From Parvularculaceae bacterium (GTDB lineage Bacteria; Pseudomonadota; Alphaproteobacteria; Caulobacterales; Parvularculaceae), in the NCBI GenBank assembly GCA_021776475.1, contig JAJFFV010000006.1, forward strand, positions 186,001 to 250,000: a DNA stretch of 64,000 bases. The letters run 5' to 3'. Shown here piece by piece: positions 17,408 through 26,619 of this stretch (position 1 is its first letter; every line of letters starts with the position of its first letter). The notes beneath the pieces were generated by a model. That model was not told the DNA's origin. It did no database searches and saw only the letters and a program-made list of their open reading frames with translations. The position numbers were made by a program, and so were the translations under genes.

Positions 17408-17661
17408 GGGGTAGAATTTGCACTGCGCTGTAAGGCTTGGGTAAACCTAGGCGGTGAAAATGCGCTTGGATGGATACACTGTCACAGTCTCTAGGTAAAT
17501 AATGTAAGTAAGCAGACCAATGCGTACGCGCTCCAGCTGCATGGTAGTTTTTCGATATCTCATAAGGAGAAGGGACTTTGCCAAGGCTTTGAAGCACACT
17601 CTCTTAACGTTGTTGATAACATTTTCGAGAAGGTTTGTTGACCTGTCTTCGGTGAAAAAAT

Positions 17662-20109
17662 CTAACTCGTAGATTGAGTTAAATTTCCGCCGGTAACGTA
17701 ATGCCGATTTTGTGCATGAGCGTTAATTAACTCGCGCAGAAGTGTTTCTCGGCGAACTGGCTTTGCGATATGGCAGAAAAAGCCCGACGCAGCATAGCGT
17801 TTTACCTGATGGGCCATCGCATTTGCTGTAACTGCAATTATCGGTACTGGTTGCTTGGCGGATTCAATCTCCATACTTCGAATTTTACGCAGCGATTCCT
17901 CGCCATCCATCACAGGCATCTGAATGTCCATCAATACAACGTCGAAATCGAAGACACGACATGACTGTAATGCTTCCATCCCGTTCTCGGCGAATTTAAT
18001 TTCAATATCATACGGCTCAAGCAGTGCTTTTAAAATCAATCGATTTGTCTCGTTGTCCTCAGCGACCAAAATCGTTTTGGGCAAATCTTCCAAATCGAGA
18101 ATAGAATTCGCTGACTGATTATGTCGGTCCAGATCGACACTAGATGCTTGAGGGAGATTCAACAGAATTGAAAAGGAGGTTCCAATTCCTTTTTCGCTCG
18201 TGACTTTTATGGAACCGTCCATTGCCTGAACGAGGTCACGCGCGATTGATAAACCAAGGCCAGTCCCACCATATAAGCGAGTTGTAGAATCATCTGCCTG
18301 AACAAAAGTGTCAAAAATTTTCCTAGATTCTTCGCTCGTCAGACCAATGCCAGTATCGGAAACAGAAATACAAATCATATCAGTACACACTTGAGCCGTT
18401 TGTTTTTCGTAATTGCCCGCCACAGAAATCTTGATAATGCCTTCGGTTGTGAATTTGACGGCATTTGAAACCAGATTGTGGAGTATTTGACCCAATCGGT
18501 ACCCATCACCAATCCTAGTATCCGCGAGGGTATTATCCATATCCAGCACCAATTCAAGGTTTCTGTCGCGTGCTTTTAACCCATGAACTGAAGCAACTTT
18601 GTTGATCACTTCACTGATGGAAAAAGGTGCGTGTTCTATCTTGATCTGACCGGCTTCGATCTTTGAAAAATCCAAAATGTCATTAAGAATATTCATCAAG
18701 GATTCGCTTGATCCGTGAATAATCTGTACCATATTTCTCTGCTTCGAATTGAGGGTTGTGTCGGTGAGCGAGACTGCCGCTCCGATCACACCGTTCATGG
18801 GCGTTCTTATTTCGTGGCTCATGTTCGCTAGAAAAGCGGACTTAGTAGCACTTGCCCGTCGCGCGTCATGTAGGGCATTTTCTAGTTCACTAGCGAGGGC
18901 GCTTGCATCATCTGCGAGCATAGTCATGCTGACAAACTGAGCCGCGGAGGCGACAAACGCTGCTTCATCCAAATTCCAATGATGAATTTCTCCTACCGAC
19001 TCGCAGCAAATAACGCCACGAATTTGATCTCTTGAAAAGATCGGCGCGTCCAGTAGAGAATAAATGTTATTAGATCGAAAGTAAGTTTCTGTAAATTCGC
19101 TAGTTCTGGGATCGGTCGCTGCGTAATCCGCATCCACAATTCTGGCGGTATCGATAGCCTTGAAATAACTTGGATAGTCTTTAACCGCCAATCGAATAGG
19201 TTCACTCGAAATGCCTTTATTAACATCAAATAAATTCAAACACTGAATCGCTTCTCGATCATCAGTGTACAGCCAAATGCTAACCCTGTGGACATCTAGC
19301 GCAAAACAAATTCTCTTTAGCAAATTCAATATTGTTGCTTCAGAACTACCGCCACGATTGTAAATGAATTCAGTGAAAATTGCTTCGAGCTCTTTATTGA
19401 ATCGTCTGCTCCGGTTCAGTGCATTTTTGATTTCGACTTCTTGCCTAGCCCGGCTTTGAGCTTCAAGATTTAAAGCGGCCTTTTTCTTCGACAACTCAAT
19501 CTCGTGCTTCGCAGTTTGAAGTTCATTGATGATAGATTTCCGAATGACCGAATTCGAACGTTTGGCGAGAGCCAAGGTGGCAACGAAGTACAAGACTAAC
19601 ACAGCACACATCATATAGTCGCGAATGCCACCCGAGAGCGCGTAGTACGATCCCAATCCTAAAATGGCTGGAAAGTTGAACGCGATCACCGATCTAATGC
19701 TCGGTGCAAGTGACAACGCCGCACCCGCTGTCATTCCCGCTATCATGAAAATGATCAGTTCATTTGACAGTTTATGTGCGTCTGGGAGAAGCAAAAATGG
19801 CGCGATTCCCCACAATATGCCTGAAACGGTGGCGAGGACATCTAACCAATTTCGCGTCGAGCCCTGAAGAGGTAAGTTTTTTTGCCGTTGCAGCCATGAA
19901 ATACAAATCCTGGCAGCAATTGCACCGGTGACTAGTAAGAACCATGTGGAAAGAATAATTGGGTTGACTGAACCAATCAACAATAAGCCCAGCAAAGCGG
20001 AATTCGCTAACGCAACATATTGAGAAGTGTTGATGTTTAAAAGCAGAAGCTGATCGAGTTGCAGCCTGAATTTCGACCGATGTTCCATACGGTTTTTTTG
20101 CGCATTCAT
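17662..20109 (-). CDS. Hybrid sensor histidine kinase: multi-TM, GAF, HisKA, HATPase, receiver
   Basis: From ATG 20109 (a TTG three codons earlier is also possible) the 815-residue protein has about six transmembrane helices in its first 185 residues without large periplasmic loops, resembling MASE-type membrane sensors. A coiled coil (about 190-245) and a GAF domain (about 255-400: 'VHRVSIWLYTDDREAIQCLNLFD', 'IRGVICCESVGEIHHWNLDEAAFV') follow. Then come HisKA with FLANMSHEIRTP (phospho-His about 432), HATPase_c (DTGIGL, GGTGLGLSIA) and a receiver domain with phospho-Asp in 'DFDVVLMDIQMPVMDG'. No HPt domain or partner regulator is adjacent. The input signal is unknown; a GAF next to a membrane sensor suggests two inputs. 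Confidence 0.88.
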   Translation of the reverse strand: MNAQKNRMEHRSKFRLQLDQLLLLNINTSQYVALANSALLGLLLIGSVNPIILSTWFLLVTGAIAARICISWLQRQKNLPLQGSTRNWLDVLATVSGILWGIAPFLLLPDAHKLSNELIIFMIAGMTAGAALSLAPSIRSVIAFNFPAILGLGSYYALSGGIRDYMMCAVLVLYFVATLALAKRSNSVIRKSIINELQTAKHEIELSKKKAALNLEAQSRARQEVEIKNALNRSRRFNKELEAIFTEFIYNRGGSSEATILNLLKRICFALDVHRVSIWLYTDDREAIQCLNLFDVNKGISSEPIRLAVKDYPSYFKAIDTARIVDADYAATDPRTSEFTETYFRSNNIYSLLDAPIFSRDQIRGVICCESVGEIHHWNLDEAAFVASAAQFVSMTMLADDASALASELENALHDARRASATKSAFLANMSHEIRTPMNGVIGAAVSLTDTTLNSKQRNMVQIIHGSSESLMNILNDILDFSKIEAGQIKIEHAPFSISEVINKVASVHGLKARDRNLELVLDMDNTLADTRIGDGYRLGQILHNLVSNAVKFTTEGIIKISVAGNYEKQTAQVCTDMICISVSDTGIGLTSEESRKIFDTFVQADDSTTRLYGGTGLGLSIARDLVQAMDGSIKVTSEKGIGTSFSILLNLPQASSVDLDRHNQSANSILDLEDLPKTILVAEDNETNRLILKALLEPYDIEIKFAENGMEALQSCRVFDFDVVLMDIQMPVMDGEESLRKIRSMEIESAKQPVPIIAVTANAMAHQVKRYAASGFFCHIAKPVRRETLLRELINAHAQNRHYVTGGNLTQSTS

Positions 20110-20418
20110 TTTTGACAAATCTCGAGTCCAGGGTCCAAAATCTATCTTGTTTTGGTTAATAAATTGGCCCCCAAAACCGCAAATTTACGACGATCAAAAG
20201 GCCGCCCCAGCTTCCGATAACTCGGTGATTACAATAAGCAAATACATTCAAATCAACCTCATCTCATTTCGGTCGAGCTCAAGGGTCGTTGTCACCCAGG
20301 CGACTTGACGCTTTGCTTCTCACCCTAATCCTGTGGCATTAACGGCGTTAGACTTTTTAGGTGAGCGGTTGTATGCCCGTTAATCAATTATTTAGATCGA
20401 GTACAAAAGGAACCTGTT
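20110..20418. other. Divergent intergenic region, kinase / VOC gene
   Basis: About 310 bp between two divergent genes. It must hold their promoters; I find no RNA gene, repeat or small ORF that I can support. Confidence 0.35.
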
Positions 20419-20796
20419 ATGTTCAGTCATTTGATGATCGGTGCAAATAATCTAGAAGCCTCACGAGCATTTTATGATGCTGCGCTCGGTGCTCTTGGCA
20501 TCAGACCTTCTCGTGTTGATCCTAAAGGTCGCGCAATGTACTTGCACAACGGCAGCATCTTTATGCTCACCCAACCGATTGATGGTAACGCCGCTTGTGG
20601 TGCAAATGGTGGTACGATTGGTTTTGCCGCAGCGACAACCGAAGAGGCAAACGCTTTTCACAAGGCAGGTCTTGAAACCGGTGGAATGGCTATCGAAGAT
20701 CCTCCCGGTTGGCGGGAAAACAATGAACTAAAATTGTATCTTGCCTACTTAAAGGATCCATCGGGCAATAAGATTTGCGCAATGTGTCGTGGATGA
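20419..20796 (+). CDS. VOC-family (glyoxalase/bleomycin-resistance fold) protein
   Basis: The 125-residue protein opens 'FSHLMIGANNLEASRAFYDAALGALGI', the usual first beta-alpha unit of the vicinal oxygen chelate fold with its metal-ligand His. It continues with the second unit ('GTIGFAAATTEEANAFHKAGLETGG') and ends 'LKLYLAYLKDPSGNKICAMCRG', where Tyr and Asp-Pro-x-Gly-Asn-Lys are typical. Single-domain members work as dimers and include lyases, dioxygenases and binding proteins; the substrate is not evident. AAGGAACCTGTT precedes the ATG. Alone in its transcript. Confidence 0.85.
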   Translation: MFSHLMIGANNLEASRAFYDAALGALGIRPSRVDPKGRAMYLHNGSIFMLTQPIDGNAACGANGGTIGFAAATTEEANAFHKAGLETGGMAIEDPPGWRENNELKLYLAYLKDPSGNKICAMCRG

Positions 20797-20942
20797 CCTT
20801 CATAGACGCCAGAGCGTATGGTGGCGATTTGGCGCCCCTAAAGTGACACGCCAATCATATATCCGGGGCTGAAAATCATACACTCAATTAAGCAAGTAGT
20901 GTACGGAACAAAAATCTGACGTCATGTCTCGAATTTGAGCGA

Positions 20943-21044
20943 TTAATTCACAATGCGTCCGTATTCTGCAAGAATCCACTCGAAAACAACAAGTTTTGAC
21001 AATCTCCTTGGATGAATTTCACTCAGGTATGCTTCGGTAGCCAT
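20943..21044 (-). CDS. Very small ORF (33 residues) with a strong ribosome site
   Basis: ATG 21044 on the minus strand follows GAGGAGATTTC, an excellent Shine-Dalgarno with good spacing. The peptide (ATEAYLSEIHPRRLSKLVVF... ending RIVN) is amphipathic and helical with a basic centre and no membrane helix. Its size and composition fit a small regulatory or partner protein. I know no family, and short ORFs do arise by chance. Confidence 0.4.
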   Translation of the reverse strand: MATEAYLSEIHPRRLSKLVVFEWILAEYGRIVN

Positions 21045-21466
21045 GAAATCTCCTCACTTGGAATTTTGGCCCTAAGCACAACAAGCCAAAACGCCCTTCT
21101 GTTTGGGCGTGAAAAAAAGGCATAGTTCGTACCCAGCTTCGTTCATAAAAGTTTTTTTGCGCTATTTGTGCGCCAATTTAAAGTACGTCTGATCCAATGC
21201 CATAGCAACTTGCCGATCTTTTGGTGTGTTGAAGAATGGTTGCCTCAATCCTAGCTCGGAACGCTATGACTTGGATTTCGTTTCAGTCGAGGCTTGCCAT
21301 CAAAAAAGACCGCAACATAGTTGCTCCGCGGGCGGGACAGAGTCTTTTTGCTTCGCGGGTGCTTTGGTTGCATATTAACGCTAAGCCGCCAATAATTCCG
21401 ACAATTGTAATTACACGCAAACCGCGCAAATATGAATGTTCATATCCAGTGCCAAGAAAGTGCCCA
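21045..21466. other. Leader region of the dehydrogenase gene, with a hairpin
   Basis: ACGCCC-TTCTGTTT-GGGCGT (about 21089-21108) can form a six-pair hairpin; on the minus strand it is followed by TTTT, so it may be a weak terminator. The dehydrogenase frame is open back to 21236, but those 77 residues have no family likeness and I treat them as untranslated leader. Confidence 0.35.
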
Positions 21467-23941
21467 TTGAGCAACAGAGTAATAAACCTACATCAGCCAC
21501 TGCCTTCGTCAGCTAGAGTTGTGATCGTTGGCGGTGGTATTATTGGCATTTCTGTCGCCTATCATCTCGCCCATATGGGATGCAAAGACGTTGTGCTACT
21601 GGAAAGGGACAGCATCACCTCTGGCACGACTTGGCATGCCGCGGGCTTGATGGCCACATTTGGCAGTACTTCAGAAACATATACGGAAATTCGCAAATAT
21701 AGCCGCGATCTCTATGCACGACTTGAGGCCGAAACCGGACTGGCCACGGGACTTAATCAGTGTGGTTTTATAGAACTAGCGACCAGCAAGGATCGCCTGG
21801 AAGAATACCGCAGGGTGTCGTCGTTCAACCGATATTGCGGCGTTGACGTACAAGAAATTTCAGCCAGCGAAGTTCAGAGCCTGTTTCCACTGGCCAAAGT
21901 CGACGACGTGCTTGCCGGATTTTACGTAAAGGATGACGGCCGGGTAAATCCGGTGGACGTAACGATGGCGCTCGCTAAGGGTGCGCGCATGCAAGGTGCC
22001 ACCATCGTTTCGGGCGTTGCCGCGACAGGTGTCACGCATAAGCAAAGCAACGTTACGGGAGTGACGACAGATCACGGAACAATAGCCTGTGAATTTGTTG
22101 TCAATTGCGCCGGTATGTGGGCGCGCCAGTTTGGCGCTGAGCATGGAGTGATCATTCCCAATCAGGCGGCGGAGCATTACTACGTGATCACAGAGGCAAT
22201 TGATGGTGTGAAATCAGACTGGCCGGTTCTAGAAGACCCATCGCATTATGGTTATTATCGAGAGGAAGGCGGTGGTCTTCTGCTTGGGTTATTTGAACCT
22301 GAAAATGCCGCGTGGAATGTCGAAGGAATTCCACAGGACTTTTCGTTTGGCGAAATTCAGCCAGACTTGGAGCGGATGGGGCCATTTCTTGAAAAATGTA
22401 TGAGCCGTATCCCGATCAGCTTGGACGCGGGCATCAAAACGTTCTTTTGTGGACCGGAAAGCTTCACACCGGATCTCTCCCCCATCGTTGGAGAGTCAGG
22501 GCAACTAAAAAACTACTTCGTGTGCGCTGGCCTCAACTCCATCGGCATTTTGTCAGCTGGGGGCCTCGGTCGAATCGTGGCGCACTGGGTATTGACTGGA
22601 CGGCCGGACGTGGATGTTTCCGGTTTCAATGCTGATCGATTTCAGGCTTACCAGAGCAACCCGGAGTACCGCCGCGACCGCGTCTCAGAAATGCTGGGGC
22701 AGGTTTACAAGTGTCATTACCCGACAAAAGCGCCACAAACATCCCGTGGGGCAAAGCGATCTGTTTTGCATGAACGTCTAGCTGCCGCCGGCGCCTGTTT
22801 TACTGATGTGAGCGGATGGGAGGGTGCAAGCTGGTTCGCGCCATCACCAAGGGAGGCGGAGGTCGGTGATTTGTCCTGGGGTCGCATGCATTGGTGGCCC
22901 TATTGGAAAGCCGAGCACCGCGCGTGCCGCGAGGCGGTGGTGTTGATCGATATGAGCTTTATGGCGAAATTCTTAGTCCAAGGCCGGGACGCTGGACGAG
23001 TCCTCGAACACATTTCAGCCAACGTAGTAGATGGGAATCCTGGTGAGATCTCTTATACCCAATGGCTAAATGAGGAAGGTAAGCTAGAAGCTGACTTGAC
23101 CGTAACCAAGCTAGCCGACGAACGGTTCTTGGTGGTTGCGACAGACACCATGCATGGTCATGTTGAGACTTGGCTGCGACGCAATATTCCCTTAGATGCC
23201 CACACATTCGTCACGGATGTGACTTCAGGCCTGACACAAATCAACGTTCAAGGTCCTAATAGTCGTGCGCTCCTGCAACCCTTGACCTCGACTGATTTGA
23301 ACAACGAAGCGTTTCCGTTCCGCACCGCGCGGGACATCGATATCGGGCTTGCACGTGCGCTCTGTGTGCGGATCACATATGTTGGTGAGTTGGGTTATGA
23401 ACTCTATATTCCTTCTGAACAGGCTGTGCATGTCTATGACCGGCTGGTCGCGGAGGGTCAAAATCACGGCCTCAGGCACGCAGGTCTCAGCGCACTTGGC
23501 AGCCTCCGATTGGAAAAAGCCTACCGTGATTACGGACACGACATCGATAATACTGACAACGCGTTCGAAGTAGGGTTGGGATTTGCTGTAGCGCTTGGCA
23601 AATCCAGTGAGTTTATAGGGAAAGATGCCGCCAGAGCTCAGAAGGCCGCCGCACCATACCGACGGCTGGTGCAGGTGCTTGTAAGAGAACCAGATTCCAT
23701 GTTGTGGCATGCCGAAATCGTACTGCGGAACGGAACGCCGGTCGGTGACGTGCGAGCGGGAAGCTATGGTCACACTCTCGGCGGTCCCGTTGGTCTGGCA
23801 ATGATCGAAAGCGGCGAGCCCGTCACGCCAGAATACCTCTCGACCGGCAACTGGGAGGTTGATATCGCAGGCAAACTTTATCCTTGCATATGTTCACTGC
23901 GTCCCATGTATGACCCTAAAATGCTGCGTATAAAGATTTGA
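21467..23941 (+). CDS. Dimethylglycine/sarcosine dehydrogenase-like flavoprotein with GcvT-type C-terminal domain
   Basis: From TTG 21467 (behind AAGAAAG) the product is 824 residues, the usual family length; the frame is open to 21236. The N-terminal DAO domain has the FAD motif 'VVIVGGGIIGISVAYHLAHMG' and 'SGTTWHAAGL', whose His carries covalent FAD in dimethylglycine dehydrogenase. The FAD domain ends with 'NYFVCAGLNSIGILSAGGLGRIVAHW'. An FAO_M-type middle and a GcvT-like tetrahydrofolate-binding domain follow ('YTQWLNEEGKLEADLTVTKL', 'VQGPNSRALLQPL', 'YVGELGYELYIPSEQA', 'LRLEKAYRDYGHDID'), with the barrel domain at the end. Such enzymes demethylate N-methyl amino acids and pass the one-carbon unit to folate. 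No transporter or folate genes are near. The exact substrate is open. Confidence 0.88.
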   Translation: MSNRVINLHQPLPSSARVVIVGGGIIGISVAYHLAHMGCKDVVLLERDSITSGTTWHAAGLMATFGSTSETYTEIRKYSRDLYARLEAETGLATGLNQCGFIELATSKDRLEEYRRVSSFNRYCGVDVQEISASEVQSLFPLAKVDDVLAGFYVKDDGRVNPVDVTMALAKGARMQGATIVSGVAATGVTHKQSNVTGVTTDHGTIACEFVVNCAGMWARQFGAEHGVIIPNQAAEHYYVITEAIDGVKSDWPVLEDPSHYGYYREEGGGLLLGLFEPENAAWNVEGIPQDFSFGEIQPDLERMGPFLEKCMSRIPISLDAGIKTFFCGPESFTPDLSPIVGESGQLKNYFVCAGLNSIGILSAGGLGRIVAHWVLTGRPDVDVSGFNADRFQAYQSNPEYRRDRVSEMLGQVYKCHYPTKAPQTSRGAKRSVLHERLAAAGACFTDVSGWEGASWFAPSPREAEVGDLSWGRMHWWPYWKAEHRACREAVVLIDMSFMAKFLVQGRDAGRVLEHISANVVDGNPGEISYTQWLNEEGKLEADLTVTKLADERFLVVATDTMHGHVETWLRRNIPLDAHTFVTDVTSGLTQINVQGPNSRALLQPLTSTDLNNEAFPFRTARDIDIGLARALCVRITYVGELGYELYIPSEQAVHVYDRLVAEGQNHGLRHAGLSALGSLRLEKAYRDYGHDIDNTDNAFEVGLGFAVALGKSSEFIGKDAARAQKAAAPYRRLVQVLVREPDSMLWHAEIVLRNGTPVGDVRAGSYGHTLGGPVGLAMIESGEPVTPEYLSTGNWEVDIAGKLYPCICSLRPMYDPKMLRIKI

Positions 23942-23950
23942 ATAGAACGA

Positions 23951-23964
23951 GGGTCTTTTTGCTG
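23951..23964 (+). repeat. Copy B of the dispersed motif
   Basis: GGGTCTTTTTGCTG, ten bases behind the dehydrogenase stop codon, is identical over 14 bases to the core of the copy at 28539-28561. Confidence 0.4.
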
Positions 23965-23974
23965 AGCGGTTGGA

Positions 23975-24014
23975 GGCTACGTCACATCTGTGGGATAGGT
24001 GACGCAATGTAGCC
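23975..24014. repeat. Imperfect hairpin downstream of the dehydrogenase gene
   Basis: GGCTAC-GTCAC pairs with GTGAC-(GCAAT)-GTAGCC, giving 11 pairs with a five-base bulge and a 13-base loop. No T-run follows, so it is not a standard terminator, but its position 34 bp after the gene suggests 3'-end protection or a repeat-family palindrome. Confidence 0.4.
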
Positions 24015-24156
24015 CGTTTAGGCGAGCTGTGGTCGGACAAGACGCGACATAATGACCTGCCACCGACGCTAGACCGAATCGTAGAAAATTAATCCGCGAG
24101 TCTGGGATTTGGAGATTTGCTTCAATTAGCAGCACCACTTGCTGTTCTAGGATGCA

Positions 24157-24630
24157 GTGCTGACAGAGGCTCGTTCAATATTCTGGACGCTGCTGAAAAT
24201 ATTTGTAGAGCACCAATCAGACTTCGATTCAATTCGAGCACAATATCTTGGCCCATATAATGAGTTCTTTCGTATTGCCGGCCCGGGATCCTGCAAAATC
24301 AAAAAATATAGAAAAACTTTTTCTACGCCAACTAGGCGTAAAGTGCTTGTGGAATTTGTTGATTTCTTCCCGCTTGCGGAAACCGGGAAGATGGAATTTA
24401 CCTTTGTTGGCGATCGGCTTTTTGTTCCGATAGTCATTGACGCCTATGAACCTGCCAACCACTTAGACGTTTCGAGAAATATCGGCTCACTACCGTGGCT
24501 GATCATGACCTTTTTTGGCGTTCTGCTTGTTGCGGTTTCCTGTTCAGAGAGATCGATAAAGAGAAGCGCGGGCGTCACCAGGTTATTGCCCATCTTGGAA
24601 AAAGCGCACAAGATCTTATTGACACTCTAG
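24157..24630 (+). CDS. Hypothetical protein with one C-terminal membrane helix
   Basis: The 157-residue product (GTG start) has a mixed soluble region with charged strands ('KVLVEFVDFFPLAETGKMEFTFVGDRLFVPIVIDAYEP') and a helix at about 112-129 (LPWLIMTFFGVLLVAVSC). Strand-rich region, Val/Tyr-x-Pro motif, then helix is loosely reminiscent of DUF3592 proteins, but I cannot claim it. A stop codon sits nine bases before the start, so the gene may have lost its 5' end. Its last four bases overlap the convergent HD-domain gene. Confidence 0.4.
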   Translation: MLTEARSIFWTLLKIFVEHQSDFDSIRAQYLGPYNEFFRIAGPGSCKIKKYRKTFSTPTRRKVLVEFVDFFPLAETGKMEFTFVGDRLFVPIVIDAYEPANHLDVSRNIGSLPWLIMTFFGVLLVAVSCSERSIKRSAGVTRLLPILEKAHKILLTL

Positions 24631-25847
24631 CTGAAAAATTGTCGTCGCAGCCGCGAAGACCCATGCGGTATCACACCTCTTTCCAATGCCGAAAGCAAAG
24701 ACGTCCGGCGCCGTTGAATTATCCTGGGTCCAGGTAACGTTGTTGCAGAAGCGGTGATTGTTTCCTTTTGAGCGGCCATCGTGGCCAACGCTTGTTCTTT
24801 TATGGGCGTAAAGAACTGAAATTTTCGGGGCAGCGATTGGTTACGTTCTTCGCAGTCTGCAAGTATGGTAACCTCGGATTGCACGCGTCCCATCCACTTT
24901 GTCAATCGTCTAAAAGTATCGGCATTGGCACCCGGTATTTTTGACAACTCAGAAACTCGTGTATGCAAATAAGTCCCGACAAAACCATCACGAACAGATT
25001 GTCTGAGCCATTGGGTGATCGTATCCGGAGGTTGGATAATACTGGGAATTTGTTCGTTCAAGACGTTAAGGGAGTTTGTCAGGAAATGGGGTAATTCAAT
25101 CTCAAATGCCAGGTCGCCCAGCTCTGCCGCCACACCAATCGCGTCTTGTGGGACGAATTCAGAATTAAATGAAACAGTCGGAAGCACCCCTTTTTCGATG
25201 GCGAAGCCGATCTGACGTCTTGAGAATCCGTAGTAGTCCATAAAAAGGTAAAGCATTTTAACAGCGTACTGAACATTATGTTCCAAATCTGGTGGGCCCA
25301 AGACGCCACTGTGAGCTCCATCGTGACCAACCAGCCCGATCCTTAGAGCTTGCGATTCAGCCTGTGAAAATTGAAGGCCAAACTCCCTAGTGTAGGCCAA
25401 GGTGCGCTGCGACATATACCAACAGTGGGAGTAGTTGTGATACAGGTTGCCATCGATACCCTTGAATAAACCCGGTAACCCATTCCGGAGCAGGAACTTC
25501 AAATTCTGGTCCAGCTCAGTTTCTGTGGCCTTGTCCAGGGTGACGTCCTGCCCTGATGTCGTTCGATTGAATTTGACTAATTCTGCATTGCAAAACCAAG
25601 TGCTTCTTTCCAGAGCCTCGGCAAAGTTCGCTTTCAATGGTGCTAGACCGGCGCCATCAAGTATCGGCAAGCCGACAATATCGGCTAACACCCGCCTGAA
25701 AACCTGCAGATCTGTTGCGTAATATGGCGGCAGATCGCCGCTATCAACCTTGGCGATAGCCTTTTCTATCAGCGGGTACGCGGTAGCAGCAGATGCATGC
25801 TTAACCTGTTCCCCCCCGAAATCGGATTTTGCGGCATCTAAGGGCAT
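24627..25847 (-). CDS. HD-domain protein resembling class I cyclic-nucleotide phosphodiesterases
   Basis: The 406-residue cytosolic protein has 'LYHNYSHCWYMSQ' (residues about 135-147) and 'GLVGHDGAHSGVLGPPDLEHN' (about 171-191). These align with the YHNxxH and HDxxHxG metal motifs of eukaryotic-type 3',5'-cyclic nucleotide phosphodiesterases, and 'AELGDLAFE' near 245 offers the late metal Asp. The spacing H-(n)-HD-(n)-D fits the HD superfamily. Helices fill the rest. In bacteria this version is uncommon compared with the CpdA class. I infer a metal-dependent phosphohydrolase; substrate unproven. The last 25 residues are basic and may be disordered. Confidence 0.65.
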   Translation of the reverse strand: MPLDAAKSDFGGEQVKHASAATAYPLIEKAIAKVDSGDLPPYYATDLQVFRRVLADIVGLPILDGAGLAPLKANFAEALERSTWFCNAELVKFNRTTSGQDVTLDKATETELDQNLKFLLRNGLPGLFKGIDGNLYHNYSHCWYMSQRTLAYTREFGLQFSQAESQALRIGLVGHDGAHSGVLGPPDLEHNVQYAVKMLYLFMDYYGFSRRQIGFAIEKGVLPTVSFNSEFVPQDAIGVAAELGDLAFEIELPHFLTNSLNVLNEQIPSIIQPPDTITQWLRQSVRDGFVGTYLHTRVSELSKIPGANADTFRRLTKWMGRVQSEVTILADCEERNQSLPRKFQFFTPIKEQALATMAAQKETITASATTLPGPRIIQRRRTSLLSALERGVIPHGSSRLRRQFFS

Positions 25848-26158
25848 ATGATGTCACTAATTTTCTGGGAATTGAATGTTAGTACGTTTTGAGAAAAATG
25901 GAAGTTTTTTCGAAGTCAGCTCCTAACAGCTACAAAATTTACGATTCAAATGAGACCCTTGCATGGCCTTTTATTCCTGGTCTTACGCAGATTCAGCTTT
26001 GGTGTTCCGTTGTCAGTTTTACCCCGATCGCAGTCTTTGGGGACGCGATTGGCCCTTATGAAACCATACAGGGTTCGCCTGGCCCCCAGGGGAAAACGAC
26101 TGACCTTGCAAAGTATATCCGCATAGTACCTGTTCGCTGACAACAAGAGTAGAGGTGC

Positions 26159-26260
26159 TCATAGGATAGATCGCTCAGCGGTGATTTTCCAACCTTCAGC
26201 AGTATTTCTATATTCGCCATTCAGCAAAGCGAATATAGAAAGGGCAATAATTGCATGACG
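26159..26260 (-). pseudogene. C-terminal remnant of an NTF2/SnoaL-like protein
   Basis: The minus-strand frame between TAA (26261-26263) and TGA (26159-26161) reads 'AIIALSIFALLNGEYRNT' then 'AEGWKITAERSIL'. Strand, Tyr-Arg-x-Thr turn and 'GWKI..R' strand are the usual end of SnoaL/NTF2-like domains. There is no start and no upstream half in frame, so only a tail survives. Note that a perfect inverted repeat lies inside it. Confidence 0.4.
26205..26241. repeat. Perfect 13-bp inverted repeat
   Basis: TTTCTATATTCGC (26205-26217) and GCGAATATAGAAA (26229-26241) are exact complements around an 11-base loop. A chance perfect match of this length so close together is unlikely. It could be an operator, a stem in a transcript or a trace of a mobile element. 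No T-run follows on either strand. Confidence 0.6.
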
Positions 26261-26544
26261 TTACCAACCCGTCAATTTCCTGGCATTCTGCGTACGACCA
26301 GAGAACCGAAATCTGGTACGTAGGCCCCGAAGAACGGTTGAAAAAACTGCATTATGGCTGTGTTCATAACATATGAAATCGGACACAGCGTGAGTACGGT
26401 AATGCCTCGCTCTGACTATTGACGTACATGATGTCCCGACGGTTATCGTTCTAAAGTAGGATAGATAATAAGTAAGTCTACGGATAAAAAGCGGCAATTG
26501 TATGCCTTTTTGTTGTTTTTGGATGAGGCTAGAATAGGGTCGCT

Positions 26545-26567
26545 GGCGCGTCAGGGTCTTTCTGCAG
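26545..26567 (+). repeat. Copy C of the dispersed motif
   Basis: GGCGCGTCAGGGTCTTTCTG CAG differs from the copy at 28539-28561 at two positions over 23 bases. It lies just outside the tRNA-flanked island. Confidence 0.5.
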
Positions 26568-26619
26568 AGCAAGAGCTAAGCTCAGTGAGCTGATCGCATG
26601 GTATGTTGTCACCCAGATC

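Noticed and set aside
17331-17597. 88-codon minus-strand ORF
   Set aside because: No family likeness and it overlaps the more convincing amber-interrupted frame.
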